A DNA stretch of 64,000 nt. Source: Gammaproteobacteria bacterium (GTDB taxonomy: Bacteria; Pseudomonadota; Gammaproteobacteria; Pseudomonadales; Halieaceae). The notes beneath the pieces were generated by a model. That model saw only the letters and a list, made by a program, of their open reading frames with translations, was not told the DNA's origin and did not search any database. The translations under genes and the position numbers were made by a program. The stretch covers positions 1 to 64,000 of the forward strand of contig JANSYN010000006.1 of NCBI GenBank assembly GCA_024742415.1. The letters are read 5' to 3'. Below, piece after piece: positions 8,747 to 18,757 of the stretch; positions within the stretch are counted from its first letter, which is position 1, and every line of letters begins with the position of its first letter.

Positions 8747-9261
8747 CGCAGACGCCTGCGGCGCACGGCGCGCGCGCCGGCCATTTTAATCAGGCTCTGG
8801 CGCGTGTGCGCGTGGCACAGCGCCGCGGCCAGCGCGTCGGCGGCGTCTTCTGCCGGTGCAGAGGGCAGTTGCAGCAGTACCTTTACCATATGTTGCACCT
8901 GTTCCTTGTCTGCAGCGCCGGTACCGACCACCGACTGCTTGATCTGCCGTGCCGAATACTCTGCAACGGGCAGATCATTGGCGACGCAGGCAACAATGGC
9001 GGCGCCGCGCGCCTGCCCCAACTTCAGGGCGGAGCCCGCACTCTTGGCCATAAACACCTGTTCTACGGCAACTTCTTGCGGGCAATGCAGCTCTACCAGC
9101 TCGGTGAGACTGTGGAAGATAATCTTCAGGCGCTCGGGCAGCTCACCCTCGGGAAGGCGGATGACGCCGCTCGTTATATATTCGTTGCGGCCCGACATGT
9201 GACTGATAATGCCAAAGCCGGTTTTACGCGAACCGGGGTCGATCCCCAGAATGAGGGACAT
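8743..9261 (-). CDS. ruvC: Crossover junction endodeoxyribonuclease RuvC
   Basis: RuvC resolves Holliday junctions by symmetrical cleavage. The protein of 172 residues starts [15 protein letters not shown], placing the first catalytic aspartate at residue 8. The other acidic residues fall in [12 protein letters not shown] and in [19 protein letters not shown] four codons upstream is also possible, but the ATG at 9261 matches the family N-terminus. A promoter with a LexA-like operator lies immediately upstream (9294-9322). Confidence 0.97.
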   Translation of the reverse strand: MSLILGIDPGSRKTGFGIISHMSGRNEYITSGVIRLPEGELPERLKIIFHSLTELVELHCPQEVAVEQVFMAKSAGSALKLGQARGAAIVACVANDLPVAEYSARQIKQSVVGTGAADKEQVQHMVKVLLQLPSAPAEDAADALAAALCHAHTRQSLIKMAGARAVRRRRLR

Positions 9262-9293
9262 GCGTTGTTCCACGCGGTGGCCACTGAAGGCCC

Positions 9294-9322
9294 ATTATGT
9301 ACAAATTTACAGTGCTGGTCAG
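9294..9322 (-). promoter_or_regulatory. Candidate ruvCAB promoter with LexA-like (SOS) box
   Basis: On the minus strand, CTGACC (9322-9317) and CATAAT (9299-9294) are spaced 17 bp apart, giving 4/6 and 5/6 matches to sigma70 hexamers. Between and over them lies CTGTAAATTTGTACAT (9312-9297), which matches 12 of 16 positions of the enterobacterial LexA consensus CTGTATATATATACAG. An operator covering the spacer and -10 would be well placed to repress ruvC-ruvA-ruvB. Binding is inferred, not shown. Confidence 0.5.
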
Positions 9323-9385
9323 TAGATAGGCCGTGCTGTTAGCGAATATTTACACAGCCAAATGTTTGAACGTGCAGGCAACCGC

Positions 9386-10132
9386 CTACTCCATCGCGGC
9401 AAGCACGGCGTCGGGGATATCCACGTTAGTGTAGACGTTCTGAACGTCATCGAGATCTTCCAGTGCGTCCACCATGGCGATAATCTGCTCGGCCCCGGCA
9501 ACATCCACCGCAACTGTGGTTTCAGCAATCATGGTGACCTCACCATCCTGCGCACTGAAGCCGGCAGCGGCCAGCGCTTCTTTCACGTCGCCAAACTGCT
9601 CCCAGGGTGTGGTGACGTCAATAGAGCCGTCATCGTGGACCACCAGATCCTCAGCGCCCGCCTCCAGTGCCGCTTCCATGAGGGCGTCTTCATCCAGACC
9701 GGGTGCGAAATTCAGCTGCCCCTTGCGCGAAAAGAGATACGCTACCGAGCCATCGGTGCCCAGATTACCCCCGCGCTTGGAAAAGGCATGACGCACCTCG
9801 GCCACGGTTCGATTGCGGTTATCCGTCATGACCTCTACCAGCACGGCGATTCCGCCAGGCGCATACCCTTCGTAGGTAAGCTCCTCCATGTTGTCGGTGT
9901 CGTTGGTGCCGGCGCCACGCGCGATAGCGCGGTCAATGGTGTCGCGCGTCATGTTGGAAGTGAGGGCTTTGTCGACAGCAGCGCGCAGCCGCGGGTTGTC
10001 TTCGGGCAGCGGCCCGCCCTGCTTGGCAGCCACTACCAGTTCACGGATCAATTTGGTGAACAGCTTGCCGCGTTTGGCGTCCTGTGCCGCCTTGCGGTGT
10101 TTAATGTTCGCCCATTTACTGTGGCCAGCCAT
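9386..10132 (-). CDS. YebC/PmpR family regulator or ribosome-associated factor
   Basis: The 248-residue protein begins [20 protein letters not shown], the hallmark of the YebC/TACO1 family. Family members have been described as transcriptional regulators (PmpR) and as factors that relieve ribosome stalling at proline stretches. Its place between aspS and ruvC is conserved in gammaproteobacteria. All three family domains appear complete. A gap of 124 bp to ruvC holds the putative SOS promoter, so yebC need not be co-expressed with ruvCAB. Confidence 0.94.
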   Translation of the reverse strand: MAGHSKWANIKHRKAAQDAKRGKLFTKLIRELVVAAKQGGPLPEDNPRLRAAVDKALTSNMTRDTIDRAIARGAGTNDTDNMEELTYEGYAPGGIAVLVEVMTDNRNRTVAEVRHAFSKRGGNLGTDGSVAYLFSRKGQLNFAPGLDEDALMEAALEAGAEDLVVHDDGSIDVTTPWEQFGDVKEALAAAGFSAQDGEVTMIAETTVAVDVAGAEQIIAMVDALEDLDDVQNVYTNVDIPDAVLAAME

Positions 10133-10207
10133 ACTACCTTCCTTTCTTTGCGTATCCTGAGCGTATCCTGACGCCCTGCGTATTCTCCAGCCAGGTACGG
10201 TTGCGGT

Positions 10208-12013
10208 CTAGTCCTGGTCGCCGCTGGCGGCCACAGCACTGTGCGCTTCCTCGCGCGTTTGGCGCAGGCGTATGTTGAGCTCCCTCAACTGCGCGGCGCC
10301 TACTTCGCCGGGCGCATCTGTCATCACGCAGGCAGCGCTTTGCGTCTTCGGGAAGGCAATCACATCGCGGATGGACGAGGCTCCAGTCATCAGCATCACC
10401 AGCCTGTCCAGACCAAAGGCCAACCCACCATGTGGCGGTGCGCCATACTGCAAGGCCTGCAGCAGAAAGCCGAATTTCTCGCTGGCCTCGGCTTCATCGA
10501 TGCCCAGAATCCGAAACACCGCCTCTTGCATATCATGCTGGTGAATACGAATACTGCCGCCTCCGAGCTCGGTACCGTTGAGCACCATGTCGTAGGCGCG
10601 TGACAGTGCCTGCCCGGGGTTCCCGGCCAGCGCCTCGGGGCTGCAGGAGGGCGCGGTGAAGGGGTGATGCAATGGTGTCCAGCCACCGTGGCCGTCGTCT
10701 TCAAACATGGGGAAATCCACCACCCACAAAGGCGCCCAGCCGTCGGCGACCAGGCCCAGGTCCTCGGCCACTTTGAGACGCAGCGCGCCCAGGGCCTCGT
10801 TGACGACTTGTTCGCGGTCTGCACCAAAGAAAATAATATCGCCGTTGGCGGCTTCCAGACGCGCCATCATCTGTGCGATGACGTCATCGGGCATGAATTT
10901 CAAAATTGGCGACTGCAGCCCTTCAACCCCTGCGTCGATGTCGTTGACTTTGATCCAGGCCAGGCCCTTGGCACCGAAAATAGACACGTAATCGGTATAC
11001 CCGTCTATCTCCTTGCGGCTGATCGTCGCGCCACCGGGCACTTTCAGCGCCGCCACTCGTCCCAGCGGGTCGTCTGCGGGGCCCTTGAATACCTTGAAGT
11101 CGACCTGCTGCATCAGATCGTCAATGCTGACCAGTTCCAGCGCGATGCGCAGGTCCGGCTTGTCGGAGCCATAGCGCTGCATCGCCTCGGCATACGGCAT
11201 GTGCGGGAATACGGGCAGTTCAACCTCGAGGACTGTCCTGAACAGTTCACGGATCATGCGCTCGGTCACTTCCATAATCGCGGCTTCGTCCAGGAAGGCC
11301 GTCTCGATGTCAATTTGCGTGAACTCGGGCTGCCGGTCTGCGCGCAAATCCTCGTCGCGAAAACACTTGGCGATCTGGTAGTAACGATCAAACCCGGAGA
11401 CCATCAGCAACTGCTTGAACAGCTGGGGTGACTGCGGCAGGGCAAAAAACTGCCCCGGGTGTGTGCGGCTGGGCACCAGGTAATCGCGCGCACCCTCGGG
11501 TGTTGCGCGCGTCAGGATCGGGGTTTCGATATCCAGGAACCCTTCGCCGTCCAGGAAGCTGCGCACCGCAGAGGTGATCCTGGAGCGCAGGATCAGGCGC
11601 TCCTGCATTTCCTGGCGGCGCAAATCCATATAGCGGTACTGCAGGCGCACATCCTCGCCCACGTTGGTGTATTCATCGAGCTGGAATGGCGGCGTCGCCG
11701 ATGTGTTGAGTATCTCCAGCTCTTTACCCAGCACTTCTATCTCGCCGGTGGCCATGGCGGCGTTGATCGTTTCTGCAGAACGCGCGCGGACCCTGCCGCT
11801 TACCTTGAGCACATACTCGCTGCGCACGCGATCGGCGCGTTCAAAGTGCTCCCGGGTATCCGGGTCAAAGACCACCTGAACGATTCCCTGGCGGTCACGC
11901 AGGTCGAGAAAAATCACGCCGCCATGATCCCGTCGCCGATCTACCCAGCCGCAGAGAGTCACTGTTTCGTCGATGTTGGCTGAACTTAGGGCGCCACAAT
12001 AATGACTGCGCAT
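10208..12013 (-). CDS. aspS: Aspartyl-tRNA synthetase
   Basis: This class II synthetase charges tRNA-Asp (or tRNA-Asp/Asn in organisms lacking AsnRS). The 601 residues comprise an N-terminal OB fold that reads the anticodon (1-105, [20 protein letters not shown]), the catalytic core with motif 2 ([20 protein letters not shown]), the bacterial GAD insertion (about 280-420), and motif 3 near the C-terminus ([13 protein letters not shown]). The length is typical of the bacterial type. It is followed on the same strand by yebC after 75 bp. Confidence 0.98.
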   Translation of the reverse strand: MRSHYCGALSSANIDETVTLCGWVDRRRDHGGVIFLDLRDRQGIVQVVFDPDTREHFERADRVRSEYVLKVSGRVRARSAETINAAMATGEIEVLGKELEILNTSATPPFQLDEYTNVGEDVRLQYRYMDLRRQEMQERLILRSRITSAVRSFLDGEGFLDIETPILTRATPEGARDYLVPSRTHPGQFFALPQSPQLFKQLLMVSGFDRYYQIAKCFRDEDLRADRQPEFTQIDIETAFLDEAAIMEVTERMIRELFRTVLEVELPVFPHMPYAEAMQRYGSDKPDLRIALELVSIDDLMQQVDFKVFKGPADDPLGRVAALKVPGGATISRKEIDGYTDYVSIFGAKGLAWIKVNDIDAGVEGLQSPILKFMPDDVIAQMMARLEAANGDIIFFGADREQVVNEALGALRLKVAEDLGLVADGWAPLWVVDFPMFEDDGHGGWTPLHHPFTAPSCSPEALAGNPGQALSRAYDMVLNGTELGGGSIRIHQHDMQEAVFRILGIDEAEASEKFGFLLQALQYGAPPHGGLAFGLDRLVMLMTGASSIRDVIAFPKTQSAACVMTDAPGEVGAAQLRELNIRLRQTREEAHSAVAASGDQD

Positions 12014-12053
12014 AGCTGGTATCCGTATGGGTTAGGTGATCAGGGACGCTTGA

Positions 12054-12389
12054 TCAGGCTGGCTTGGGGCTGCTGGTTGCAGCCGCTGCGGGCTTGCTGC
12101 TCTCGGACGCCTTGGAGGTGTCTTTGCTGGCTGCTGCGCTGTCGCCAGACTTGGACGCAGCGCCCGTGTCGTTCGCTCCGGCGCCACCGGCGAGGTTTTT
12201 CTTGTTGCCGGTCTTGAAGTCTGTTTCGTACCAGCCACCGCCCTTGAGCCGGAAGGCCGCTGCTGAGACTTTTTTCTTCAAAGATGGCTTGTGGCAGGCA
12301 GGACACTCGACCAAAGGTGCGTCGCTGAGCTTCTGCAACGCTTCCAATGACTCGCCACAATCCTGACACAGATATTCATATATAGGCAT
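12054..12389 (-). CDS. FmdB-family zinc ribbon protein
   Basis: The 111-residue protein starts MPIYEYLCQDCG and has a second CPAC pair, giving a four-cysteine zinc ribbon in residues 8-35 as in the FmdB/CxxC_CxxC family. The C-terminal half (about 60-111) is a Ser/Ala/Lys low-complexity tail. The function is unknown; FmdB was named after a formamidase-locus regulator. It lies directly upstream of aspS on the same strand, a common neighbourhood, so the two are probably co-transcribed. Confidence 0.85.
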   Translation of the reverse strand: MPIYEYLCQDCGESLEALQKLSDAPLVECPACHKPSLKKKVSAAAFRLKGGGWYETDFKTGNKKNLAGGAGANDTGAASKSGDSAAASKDTSKASESSKPAAAATSSPKPA

Positions 12390-12579
12390 GGCACGCCCCC
12401 GGCCGATTACGGCTGCAAACAGAGTAAAAAATGAAGGCGCGAATTCTAACGCAAGCCAGCCAGCAGGCCAAGCTCACAGGGAGGGAAGTCAGGGGGTAGC
12501 ACTACCCTGCACTTGAAACGTGCATGCAGGACGCTTGTCGTTCCCGGCCCGCTTGCACGGACCGGTCACAGTTACCCGT

Positions 12580-13014
12580 TTAGGAAGCGGCGAACTCTTT
12601 CAGCTTCTTCAGCGGGCGAACCTTAACAGCAATGCTGGCAGGCTTGGCCTTGAACACAGTCTCTTCCCCTGTGAAAGGGTTGATGCCCTTGCGCGCTTTG
12701 CGAGCAGGCTTCTTCACAGTGGTGATCTTCATGAGACCAGGAACAGTGAACTCACCAACAGAACGCTTCTTGATGCTGCGCTCCATGAGTGTTTCCAGCT
12801 CTTCCATCACTGCACCGACCTGCTTCTTGGACAGACCTGTGCTGTCAGCAATGCTGCCGACAATCTGGCTCTTGGTCATTTTGTCCTTGATCGCAGGGGC
12901 CGCTTTTTTAACCGGCGCTGCTTTCTTGGCTACCTTTTTACGAGCCGGTGCCTTTTTCTTTGCAGCCGCTTTCTTGGCCGGTGCCTTTTTCTTTGCTGGT
13001 TTTTTGGTTGCCAT
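12580..13014 (-). CDS. HU-family DNA-binding protein with histone H1-like N-terminal tail
   Basis: Residues 1-43 are almost pure Lys/Ala/Pro (KKPAKKKAPAKKAAAKKKAP and similar), like eukaryotic H1 tails and Pseudomonas AlgP. Residues 44-144 form an HU/IHF fold with MTKSQIVGSIADSTGLSKKQ, EELETLMERSIKKRSVGEFT and a DNA-binding arm containing ARKGINPFTGEE. It is 144 residues against about 90 for plain HU. A nucleoid-organising role is inferred. It is monocistronic, with 190 bp and 328 bp of non-coding sequence on its two sides. Confidence 0.9.
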   Translation of the reverse strand: MATKKPAKKKAPAKKAAAKKKAPARKKVAKKAAPVKKAAPAIKDKMTKSQIVGSIADSTGLSKKQVGAVMEELETLMERSIKKRSVGEFTVPGLMKITTVKKPARKARKGINPFTGEETVFKAKPASIAVKVRPLKKLKEFAAS

Positions 13015-13342
13015 TGTTTTTAGAACCTTCCCTAATGTTTTTTAATGGATCTTGCCTGGAACCTTGACCGCCTGCTTCGGTACAGCATGAAAATTCAGCC
13101 GCCCCAAGGAACACGCAATGTATAATCCATGAAAAGCTGCAATACAAGCGTTTTCTATGCTAGCCGGTAAAAAAACCCCTATTTTTCCAGTGTCAGCGCC
13201 CACCTCCAAAAAAATGCACCAGCACAGCGCAGTACCGGGGCGCGCTTATTCCAAAAAGATACAGTCGTTACCGTGGCTGTACGCTATGCACGTTCGCACG
13301 TAAACTAGGCGCCCTGTAAACAAAGCTGACACCGGGGCTTTC
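13015..13342. other. Divergent intergenic region between the HU-like gene and proS
   Basis: This 328-bp stretch holds the control regions of two divergent genes. An A-rich leader with AAGG precedes the HU-like ATG at 13014 on the minus strand. GGGG six bases before the ATG at 13343 serves proS. I see no convincing sigma70 pair, no RNA gene and no ORF of its own. An ORF entering it from the minus strand is antisense to proS. Confidence 0.5.
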
Positions 13343-15061
13343 ATGCGCGCCAGCCAATTCCTCATAGCCACTCAAAAAGAAACGCCTTCGGACGCCGAAG
13401 TCATCAGCCACCAACTGATGCTGCGGGCAGGCCTGATTCGCAAGCTCGCCGCCGGTTTGTACACCTGGCTGCCGCTGGGCCTGAAGGTTTTGCGCAAAGT
13501 AGAACACATCGTACGCCAGGAGATGGATCGCGCTGGCGCCCAGGAGGTGAGCATGCCGGTCATGCAACCTGCTGAATTGTGGGAAGAATCCGGTCGCTGG
13601 GAACAGTATGGCCCCGAACTTCTGCGCATCAGGGACAGGCACCAGCGCGACTTCTGCCTGGGCCCCACGCACGAGGAAGTGATCACCTCGCTGGTGCGCG
13701 ACGAGGTAAAAAGCTACAAGCAGCTGCCCGTGAACTTCTATCAGATTCAAACCAAGGTGCGCGACGAAATACGTCCGCGCTTTGGCATCATGCGCTCGCG
13801 CGAGTTCATCATGAAAGACGCCTACTCGTTTCACATCGACCAGGCTTCACTGGAAGAGACCTACCAGGTGATGTTTGACGCCTATACCAGGATATTCACT
13901 CGCCTGGGCCTGGAGTTTCGGCCGGTGATTGCAGACAACGGCAGTATCGGCGGCAGTGGCTCGCATGAGTTTCACGTATTGGCCGACTCCGGTGAAGATG
14001 CCATCGCATTTTCTGACAGCAGTGATTACGCCGCCAATGTTGAGATGGCCGAGGCACTGGCACCGGCCGACGCGCGTCCCGCGCCCACCGCGACCATGGA
14101 GAAAGTCGCAACGCCTGGCGTTACTGGCATTGACGAGCTCGCCGCGCAACTGGCTATCGAGTCCAGCCAGTGCCTCAAGACGCTGGTGGTCAACGGCAGC
14201 GAAGAAGGTCAGCTGGTTGCCCTGGTACTGCGCGGCGATCATCAACTCAATGCATTGAAGGCGCAGAAACTGCCGGGCGTTGCATCGCCCCTGCAGATGG
14301 CCGATGAGGACAGCGTCAGAAACCACTGCGGCGCAGGCTTTGGCTCGCTCGGACCGGTAGGCCTCAATATTACCGTGATCGCGGACCGCGCCGCTGCGCA
14401 GGCGGCGGACTTCGCCTGCGGCGCCAATGCCGATGGCTGGCACCTGACGGGCGTCAACTGGGAGCGCGATTGCACGTACAGCGAGGTCGCCGACCTGCGG
14501 GAAGTGATAGAGGGAGACCCAAGCCCGGACGGCAACGGCACGCTACTCATCAAACGCGGCATCGAGGTTGGGCATATCTTCCAGCTCGGTGAGAAGTACA
14601 GCGCCGCCATGCATGCGCAGGTTCTGAACGAAAACGGCAAGAGCGTGACCGTTACCATGGGCTGCTACGGCATTGGCATCACGCGTATTGTTGCCGCCGC
14701 CATAGAACAGAACCATGACGACAACGGCATCATATGGCCACCGGGTATCGCCCCTTTCCAGTTGGCTATCGTGCCCCTGAATATGCAAAAGTCCGAGGCT
14801 GTCGCCGCCTGCGCCCTGGAGCTGTACGACAGCTTGCGCGCGTCGGGTATCGAGGTGTTCCTGGACGACCGCAACGAACGTCCCGGCGTGAAGTTTGCCG
14901 ATATGGAACTGATAGGCATCCCGCACCGCATCGTTATCGGTGATCGGGCGCTGGAGCAGGGCAATATAGAGTACAAGGGCCGCCAGGACGACGATTCACA
15001 ACTCATCGCGCGTGCTGACATCGTGGATTTTCTTGTGCAGCGCATCCCGGGCGCAGATTGA
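13343..15061 (+). CDS. proS: Prolyl-tRNA synthetase
   Basis: This class II synthetase charges tRNA-Pro. The 572-residue product is the bacterial type. Motif 1 is near [15 protein letters not shown], motif 2 includes [20 protein letters not shown], and an editing (INS) domain spans about 225-400 ([13 protein letters not shown]...). Motif 3 is [13 protein letters not shown] and the C-terminal anticodon-binding domain contains [20 protein letters not shown]. The start is ATG at 13343 with GGGG six bases upstream. It stands alone on the plus strand. Confidence 0.98.
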   Translation: MRASQFLIATQKETPSDAEVISHQLMLRAGLIRKLAAGLYTWLPLGLKVLRKVEHIVRQEMDRAGAQEVSMPVMQPAELWEESGRWEQYGPELLRIRDRHQRDFCLGPTHEEVITSLVRDEVKSYKQLPVNFYQIQTKVRDEIRPRFGIMRSREFIMKDAYSFHIDQASLEETYQVMFDAYTRIFTRLGLEFRPVIADNGSIGGSGSHEFHVLADSGEDAIAFSDSSDYAANVEMAEALAPADARPAPTATMEKVATPGVTGIDELAAQLAIESSQCLKTLVVNGSEEGQLVALVLRGDHQLNALKAQKLPGVASPLQMADEDSVRNHCGAGFGSLGPVGLNITVIADRAAAQAADFACGANADGWHLTGVNWERDCTYSEVADLREVIEGDPSPDGNGTLLIKRGIEVGHIFQLGEKYSAAMHAQVLNENGKSVTVTMGCYGIGITRIVAAAIEQNHDDNGIIWPPGIAPFQLAIVPLNMQKSEAVAACALELYDSLRASGIEVFLDDRNERPGVKFADMELIGIPHRIVIGDRALEQGNIEYKGRQDDDSQLIARADIVDFLVQRIPGAD

Positions 15062-15161
15062 GCACACTCAAGGCATCCGCAGCGTTAGGCAGCAGTGCCG
15101 GTGGCAACGCGATTGCCGCGCCGTCGCCACAACACGCCGGGCGCAGCCTGAAAGCCGTTAA

Positions 15162-16211
15162 CTAGCGATAGGAGCCCGGCGACTGGCCTGTCCATTTCTT
15201 GAACGAGCGGTGGAAGGCACTGGGATCAGAAAACCCGACCATCTCAGCGACCTCGCTCACGGTCATGCCCTGGCGGCTCAGCATGGATATCGCAGCGTCG
15301 CGGCGCGCGTTGTCCTTGATGCGCTGATAGGACGTCCCCTCTTTTTCCAGTCTGCGACGCAGGGTGCGCGCCGACATATTCAACAGGCCGGTCAATTCCT
15401 CAAAACTCGGCAACTCTTCGCGAAAGTCGTTGCCCAGGATCTCCCGGATTCGGTGCGTGATACTCCTGGTCGCCGCCTGTGGCTCAATCACCATGTAGTA
15501 GGGAGCCAGCTTGAGGAACTTCTCGAGATCGTCTTCGCTGCGCACCAGTTCTGCTTCCAGCAGGCGTGAACTGAAGCTCACCGAGTTCAGGGGCTGGTCA
15601 TATTCCACCGGGCACGGGAAGAAATGGCGGATACCCTCAATAAAATCCGGCCTGGGGCCCGCACAGGTGGCACTGACAATATCGATATGCTGGCCGATCA
15701 GCCAACCACAAAAGCGCATCCAGATCGCCAGATTGCATAACACGCTATGCTGCACATCCTGGGTATCATCGCTGAGCAGGTAGGTTAGCGTGGCCTGCCT
15801 GGCCTGCTCGTCAATGTGCACGTCGTTGACGATCTGCGCACCCTGGCGTACGCGGCAAACGCGATTGAACTCGATTGAGCGACGAAGGGCCGCCAACAGC
15901 GTGGAGCTGTTGATCATACTCAGCGCGATCAGGCGCGTAGTGCCCACGGGCGTCTGGACATCGGGCATGACCCCGCCCGACTCATCGCCAAGATCAAGAA
16001 TAAGCTGGATGCACAAACGCGAGTACTGCTCCCGCGATACGAACGCGGTCTGCATGTCCTGGCGCAGTGGGTCGAAGGGAAAGCGTGCCGCCGTCAACAT
16101 GGCCGGTACATCACGGTTGTGTGCGCGCGCCTGCGCCAGCAGCGCCCGCGTGAATGCTATCGGTACGGCGTCGTTGTAGGTCGCCGCATCAACGGCGGAT
16201 TTGGCTACCAT
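15162..16211 (-). CDS. AraC-family transcriptional regulator (OruR/ArgR-type N-terminal domain)
   Basis: The 349-residue protein has an N-terminal arabinose-binding-like domain of the kind found in VirF/OruR-type regulators (about 25-215). A C-terminal double helix-turn-helix follows (about 255-349, MSARTLRRRLEKEGTSYQRI and VSEVAEMVGFSDPSAFHRSF). A strong ribosome site (AAGGAGG) precedes the ATG at 16211. It is divergent from a LuxR-type regulator followed by a polyamine synthetase gene, so these may be its targets. The ligand is unknown. Confidence 0.9.
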   Translation of the reverse strand: MVAKSAVDAATYNDAVPIAFTRALLAQARAHNRDVPAMLTAARFPFDPLRQDMQTAFVSREQYSRLCIQLILDLGDESGGVMPDVQTPVGTTRLIALSMINSSTLLAALRRSIEFNRVCRVRQGAQIVNDVHIDEQARQATLTYLLSDDTQDVQHSVLCNLAIWMRFCGWLIGQHIDIVSATCAGPRPDFIEGIRHFFPCPVEYDQPLNSVSFSSRLLEAELVRSEDDLEKFLKLAPYYMVIEPQAATRSITHRIREILGNDFREELPSFEELTGLLNMSARTLRRRLEKEGTSYQRIKDNARRDAAISMLSRQGMTVSEVAEMVGFSDPSAFHRSFKKWTGQSPGSYR

Positions 16212-16379
16212 GGCGGCCTCCTTCAGCGGCAGTTAACCATAGCGCGTTGCGGCCCATCAAGTGAGTCATCGGCTCGCACGCTGGCACCGTCCTACCATTG
16301 CCTGCCGACAACCGCTCACCGCACCCGCTGGGATGCACAGCGAGACTGCCGAGCCAGGAAAAGGCAAGCGCCTTCAAGT

Positions 16380-16408
16380 TTGACAAGATGCGAGCGCCTA
16401 CGCACTAT
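16380..16408 (+). promoter_or_regulatory. Candidate promoter of the LuxR-type regulator
   Basis: A perfect -35 hexamer TTGACA (16380-16385) is followed after 17 bp by CACTAT (16403-16408, 3/6). This would start transcription about 30 bp before the ATG at 16444. The -10 is weak, which would fit an activator-dependent promoter. The intergenic space is shared with the divergent AraC gene. Confidence 0.4.
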
Positions 16409-16443
16409 GGTAAAAGGCCCGCTAATAAGAAAACCACCGCCCA

Positions 16444-17289
16444 ATGACTGACATCACCCGCCTGAGCAAATGGAACAAAGATTTATCCAGGGCGATTGCC
16501 GCACTGGGAACACCGCAGTTCTTCGCGGAGCTGATTGCTGCGATTCGCGGCCAGGTAAAACTGGACTACCCGCAAATATGGCTCTACCACAAAGACCTGC
16601 CACCGCGAGTGCTCTACCACGAGATTCCCGACCACGCAGTACCCTCGCAGATCGACCAATACCTGGACGGCCCTTACCAGGAAGACCCCTTCTACCAGAC
16701 CTCCATGCACCAGCCGCGCGCAAAGATCTACCGGCTGTCACGTGTGACCATGGGCAAGTTACGCGACTCGGTGTACTACCAGGACTATTACGGCGACACC
16801 GGCACCTGCGACGAGGCCGTCTACCTGGCCAAGTTGCAAGGCGGCAACGTCATCAACCTGAGTATGATGCGCCTGCCCGAGAACGGCCCCTTCACCGATG
16901 ATGAGTATGAATCGCTGTACGTTCTTGCCGAGCCGGTCTCTGAACTGATCGTGCGCCACACTGAGCACAACGAATTTGCTGCCTCTCATCTCATCCAACC
17001 GGGCATCGACCACCAGATCGACCTGGCCTTTAGAACCTTCGGCGAGTCGATGCTGTCGCCCCGCGAAAAGGATGTGCTCGAATTGATGCTCAGGGGCTAC
17101 GGTACCGATATTTCAGCCGAACGCCTGAACATCGCCGTGGAAACTGTGCGCCGCCACCGCAAGAGCATCTATCGCAAGCTGGATGTGAGCTCACAAACGG
17201 ACTTGTTTTCGCTGTTCCTCAACGCCATGTCGTGCCTGGGTGAGGCCGCCGGTGCCGACCCGTTAAGTATCTACATGTCACCTCGGTAG
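16444..17289 (+). CDS. LuxR-type helix-turn-helix transcriptional regulator
   Basis: The 281-residue protein has a C-terminal LuxR-type HTH (about 208-268, LSPREKDVLELMLRGYGTDI then VETVRRHRKSIYRKL). The N-terminal half of about 190 residues is unassigned; it could be a small-molecule sensor but does not show the clear autoinducer-domain signature. There is no receiver domain, so it is not a classical two-component regulator. It lies 114 bp upstream of the glutamine-synthetase-like gene on the same strand and may control it. Confidence 0.85.
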   Translation: MTDITRLSKWNKDLSRAIAALGTPQFFAELIAAIRGQVKLDYPQIWLYHKDLPPRVLYHEIPDHAVPSQIDQYLDGPYQEDPFYQTSMHQPRAKIYRLSRVTMGKLRDSVYYQDYYGDTGTCDEAVYLAKLQGGNVINLSMMRLPENGPFTDDEYESLYVLAEPVSELIVRHTEHNEFAASHLIQPGIDHQIDLAFRTFGESMLSPREKDVLELMLRGYGTDISAERLNIAVETVRRHRKSIYRKLDVSSQTDLFSLFLNAMSCLGEAAGADPLSIYMSPR

Positions 17290-17403
17290 CCGTTGCCTGG
17301 CGCGCTTTTGAGCGCCGCCAGCGTTGCTGCCCCAAGTAGGGCATTGAGGTTACAGGGGTGGAATTGGATAGTGCGCAATTACCAATAAAGGCACGATAAA
17401 AGC

Positions 17404-18747
17404 ATGTCGCTCGAAGCCGATTGGTTTCTCCGGGCTCACCCCGACATCAACACCATTGAAGCCCTGCTCCCGGACTGCAACGGGGTCATGCGCGGCAAGT
17501 GGGTCCCCCGGCATAAACTGGCCAAAATATTCGACGGCGAACTCAAACTTCCCAAAACCGCGCTCAGCCTTGATATCTGGGGGCGCGACGTAGAAGAACT
17601 GGTATTCGCATCCGGCGACGCAGACGGTATCTGCCGTGCAGTGGAAGGCTCCCTGTTGCCTACGCCCTGGACGGTTGGCGGCCAGCATGGCCAGATCATG
17701 CTGTCTATGTTCAACGGCGACGGCACACCCTACCTGGGCGATCCACGACATGTGCTCAAGCAGGTGCTGGCGCGCTACCAGAAGGCCGGGCTGCGCCCGG
17801 TGGTGGCCGCAGAGCTTGAGTTCAGCCTCGTTACCTGGGACGAATCTGTGCCACAACACACCTGCCCCTCCCCTGCCGGCAGCAGCCCGGTCGGGGGCAA
17901 TACCTATGGCCTGGATGTACTGAACCACCACCAGGACATGATGGAAGACCTGCGCCTTGCCTGTGAGATTCAGGACTTGCCGTTTGACGGGGTGGTCAAG
18001 GAATCCGCCGCATCGCAGTATGAGATCAACATGCAGCACGTGGACAACCCCGTGCTCGCGGCCAAGCAGATCGTTATGCTCAAGCGCCTGATAAAGGGCG
18101 TGTGCGCGAAACACGGGCTGATTGCCAGCTTCATGCCCAAACCGTTTGAGACGGAGTCTGGCAATGGCATGCACGTGCATTGCAGTATGCTTGATGAAAA
18201 CAATACCAACGTCTTTGATGACGGCACAGAAAAAGGCTCTGCGCTGCTGCACAACGCGATTGGTGGCTGCCTGTTGAATATGGCAGATTCGGTGGCGATC
18301 TTTGCGCCCAGTTTCAACGGGTATCGCCGCTTTCAGCCCGGGGCCCACGCCCCGACCTTCCCCAGTTGGGGCTATGAAAACCGCACCGTTGCCGTACGCG
18401 TGCCCGCAGGCAGCCAGACCGCCCGGCGTCTGGAACATCGCGTGGCCGGCGCCGACGCCAATCCCTACCTGGTGTTCGCCGTGTTGCTTTCGGCCATGCT
18501 CGATGGTATCGAGCAGAACATATCGCCGGGCGATCCCATTACTGGCGATGGCTACGCACAGGAAAAAACGACCCTACCCGTTTATATGCCGGACGCGGTC
18601 AAATTGTTCAGTGAGTCTGACTTCATCCGCAATAGCCTGGGGGAAGAACTGCAACGCATATTTACGCTTACCAAGCAGCAGGAAATGGAAGAATTCCGCC
18701 GCCGCATCACCTTGCTTGAGTACCAGTCCTACCTCGAAAAACTCTAG
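17404..18747 (+). CDS. Glutamine synthetase-like gamma-glutamylpolyamine synthetase (PuuA/SpuI type)
   Basis: The 447-residue protein has the glutamine synthetase fold but is of the PuuA/PauA group that ligates glutamate to putrescine or related amines. Visible signatures are ELEFSL, SGNGMHVHCSM and NGYRRFQPGAHAPTFPSWGY. A further one, ENRTVAVRVP, carries the phosphate-binding arginines. It lacks the Tyr adenylylation context of GlnA. No other puu/pau genes are adjacent. The LuxR gene upstream may regulate it. It is convergent with the MATE gene, with only 10 bp between the stops. Confidence 0.88.
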   Translation: MSLEADWFLRAHPDINTIEALLPDCNGVMRGKWVPRHKLAKIFDGELKLPKTALSLDIWGRDVEELVFASGDADGICRAVEGSLLPTPWTVGGQHGQIMLSMFNGDGTPYLGDPRHVLKQVLARYQKAGLRPVVAAELEFSLVTWDESVPQHTCPSPAGSSPVGGNTYGLDVLNHHQDMMEDLRLACEIQDLPFDGVVKESAASQYEINMQHVDNPVLAAKQIVMLKRLIKGVCAKHGLIASFMPKPFETESGNGMHVHCSMLDENNTNVFDDGTEKGSALLHNAIGGCLLNMADSVAIFAPSFNGYRRFQPGAHAPTFPSWGYENRTVAVRVPAGSQTARRLEHRVAGADANPYLVFAVLLSAMLDGIEQNISPGDPITGDGYAQEKTTLPVYMPDAVKLFSESDFIRNSLGEELQRIFTLTKQQEMEEFRRRITLLEYQSYLEKL

Positions 18748-18757
18748 GCACCGCACA

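Noticed and set aside
10664-11431. 255-codon plus-strand open frame within aspS
   Set aside because: It is a shadow of the aspartyl-tRNA synthetase gene, with no motif or ribosome site of its own.
13268-13834. 188-codon minus-strand frame crossing the HU-proS gap
   Set aside because: It is antisense to the start of proS and lacks any recognisable domain.
15062-15161. Possible terminator between proS and the AraC gene
   Set aside because: The 100-bp gap is GC-rich and shows no clean stem followed by T residues.
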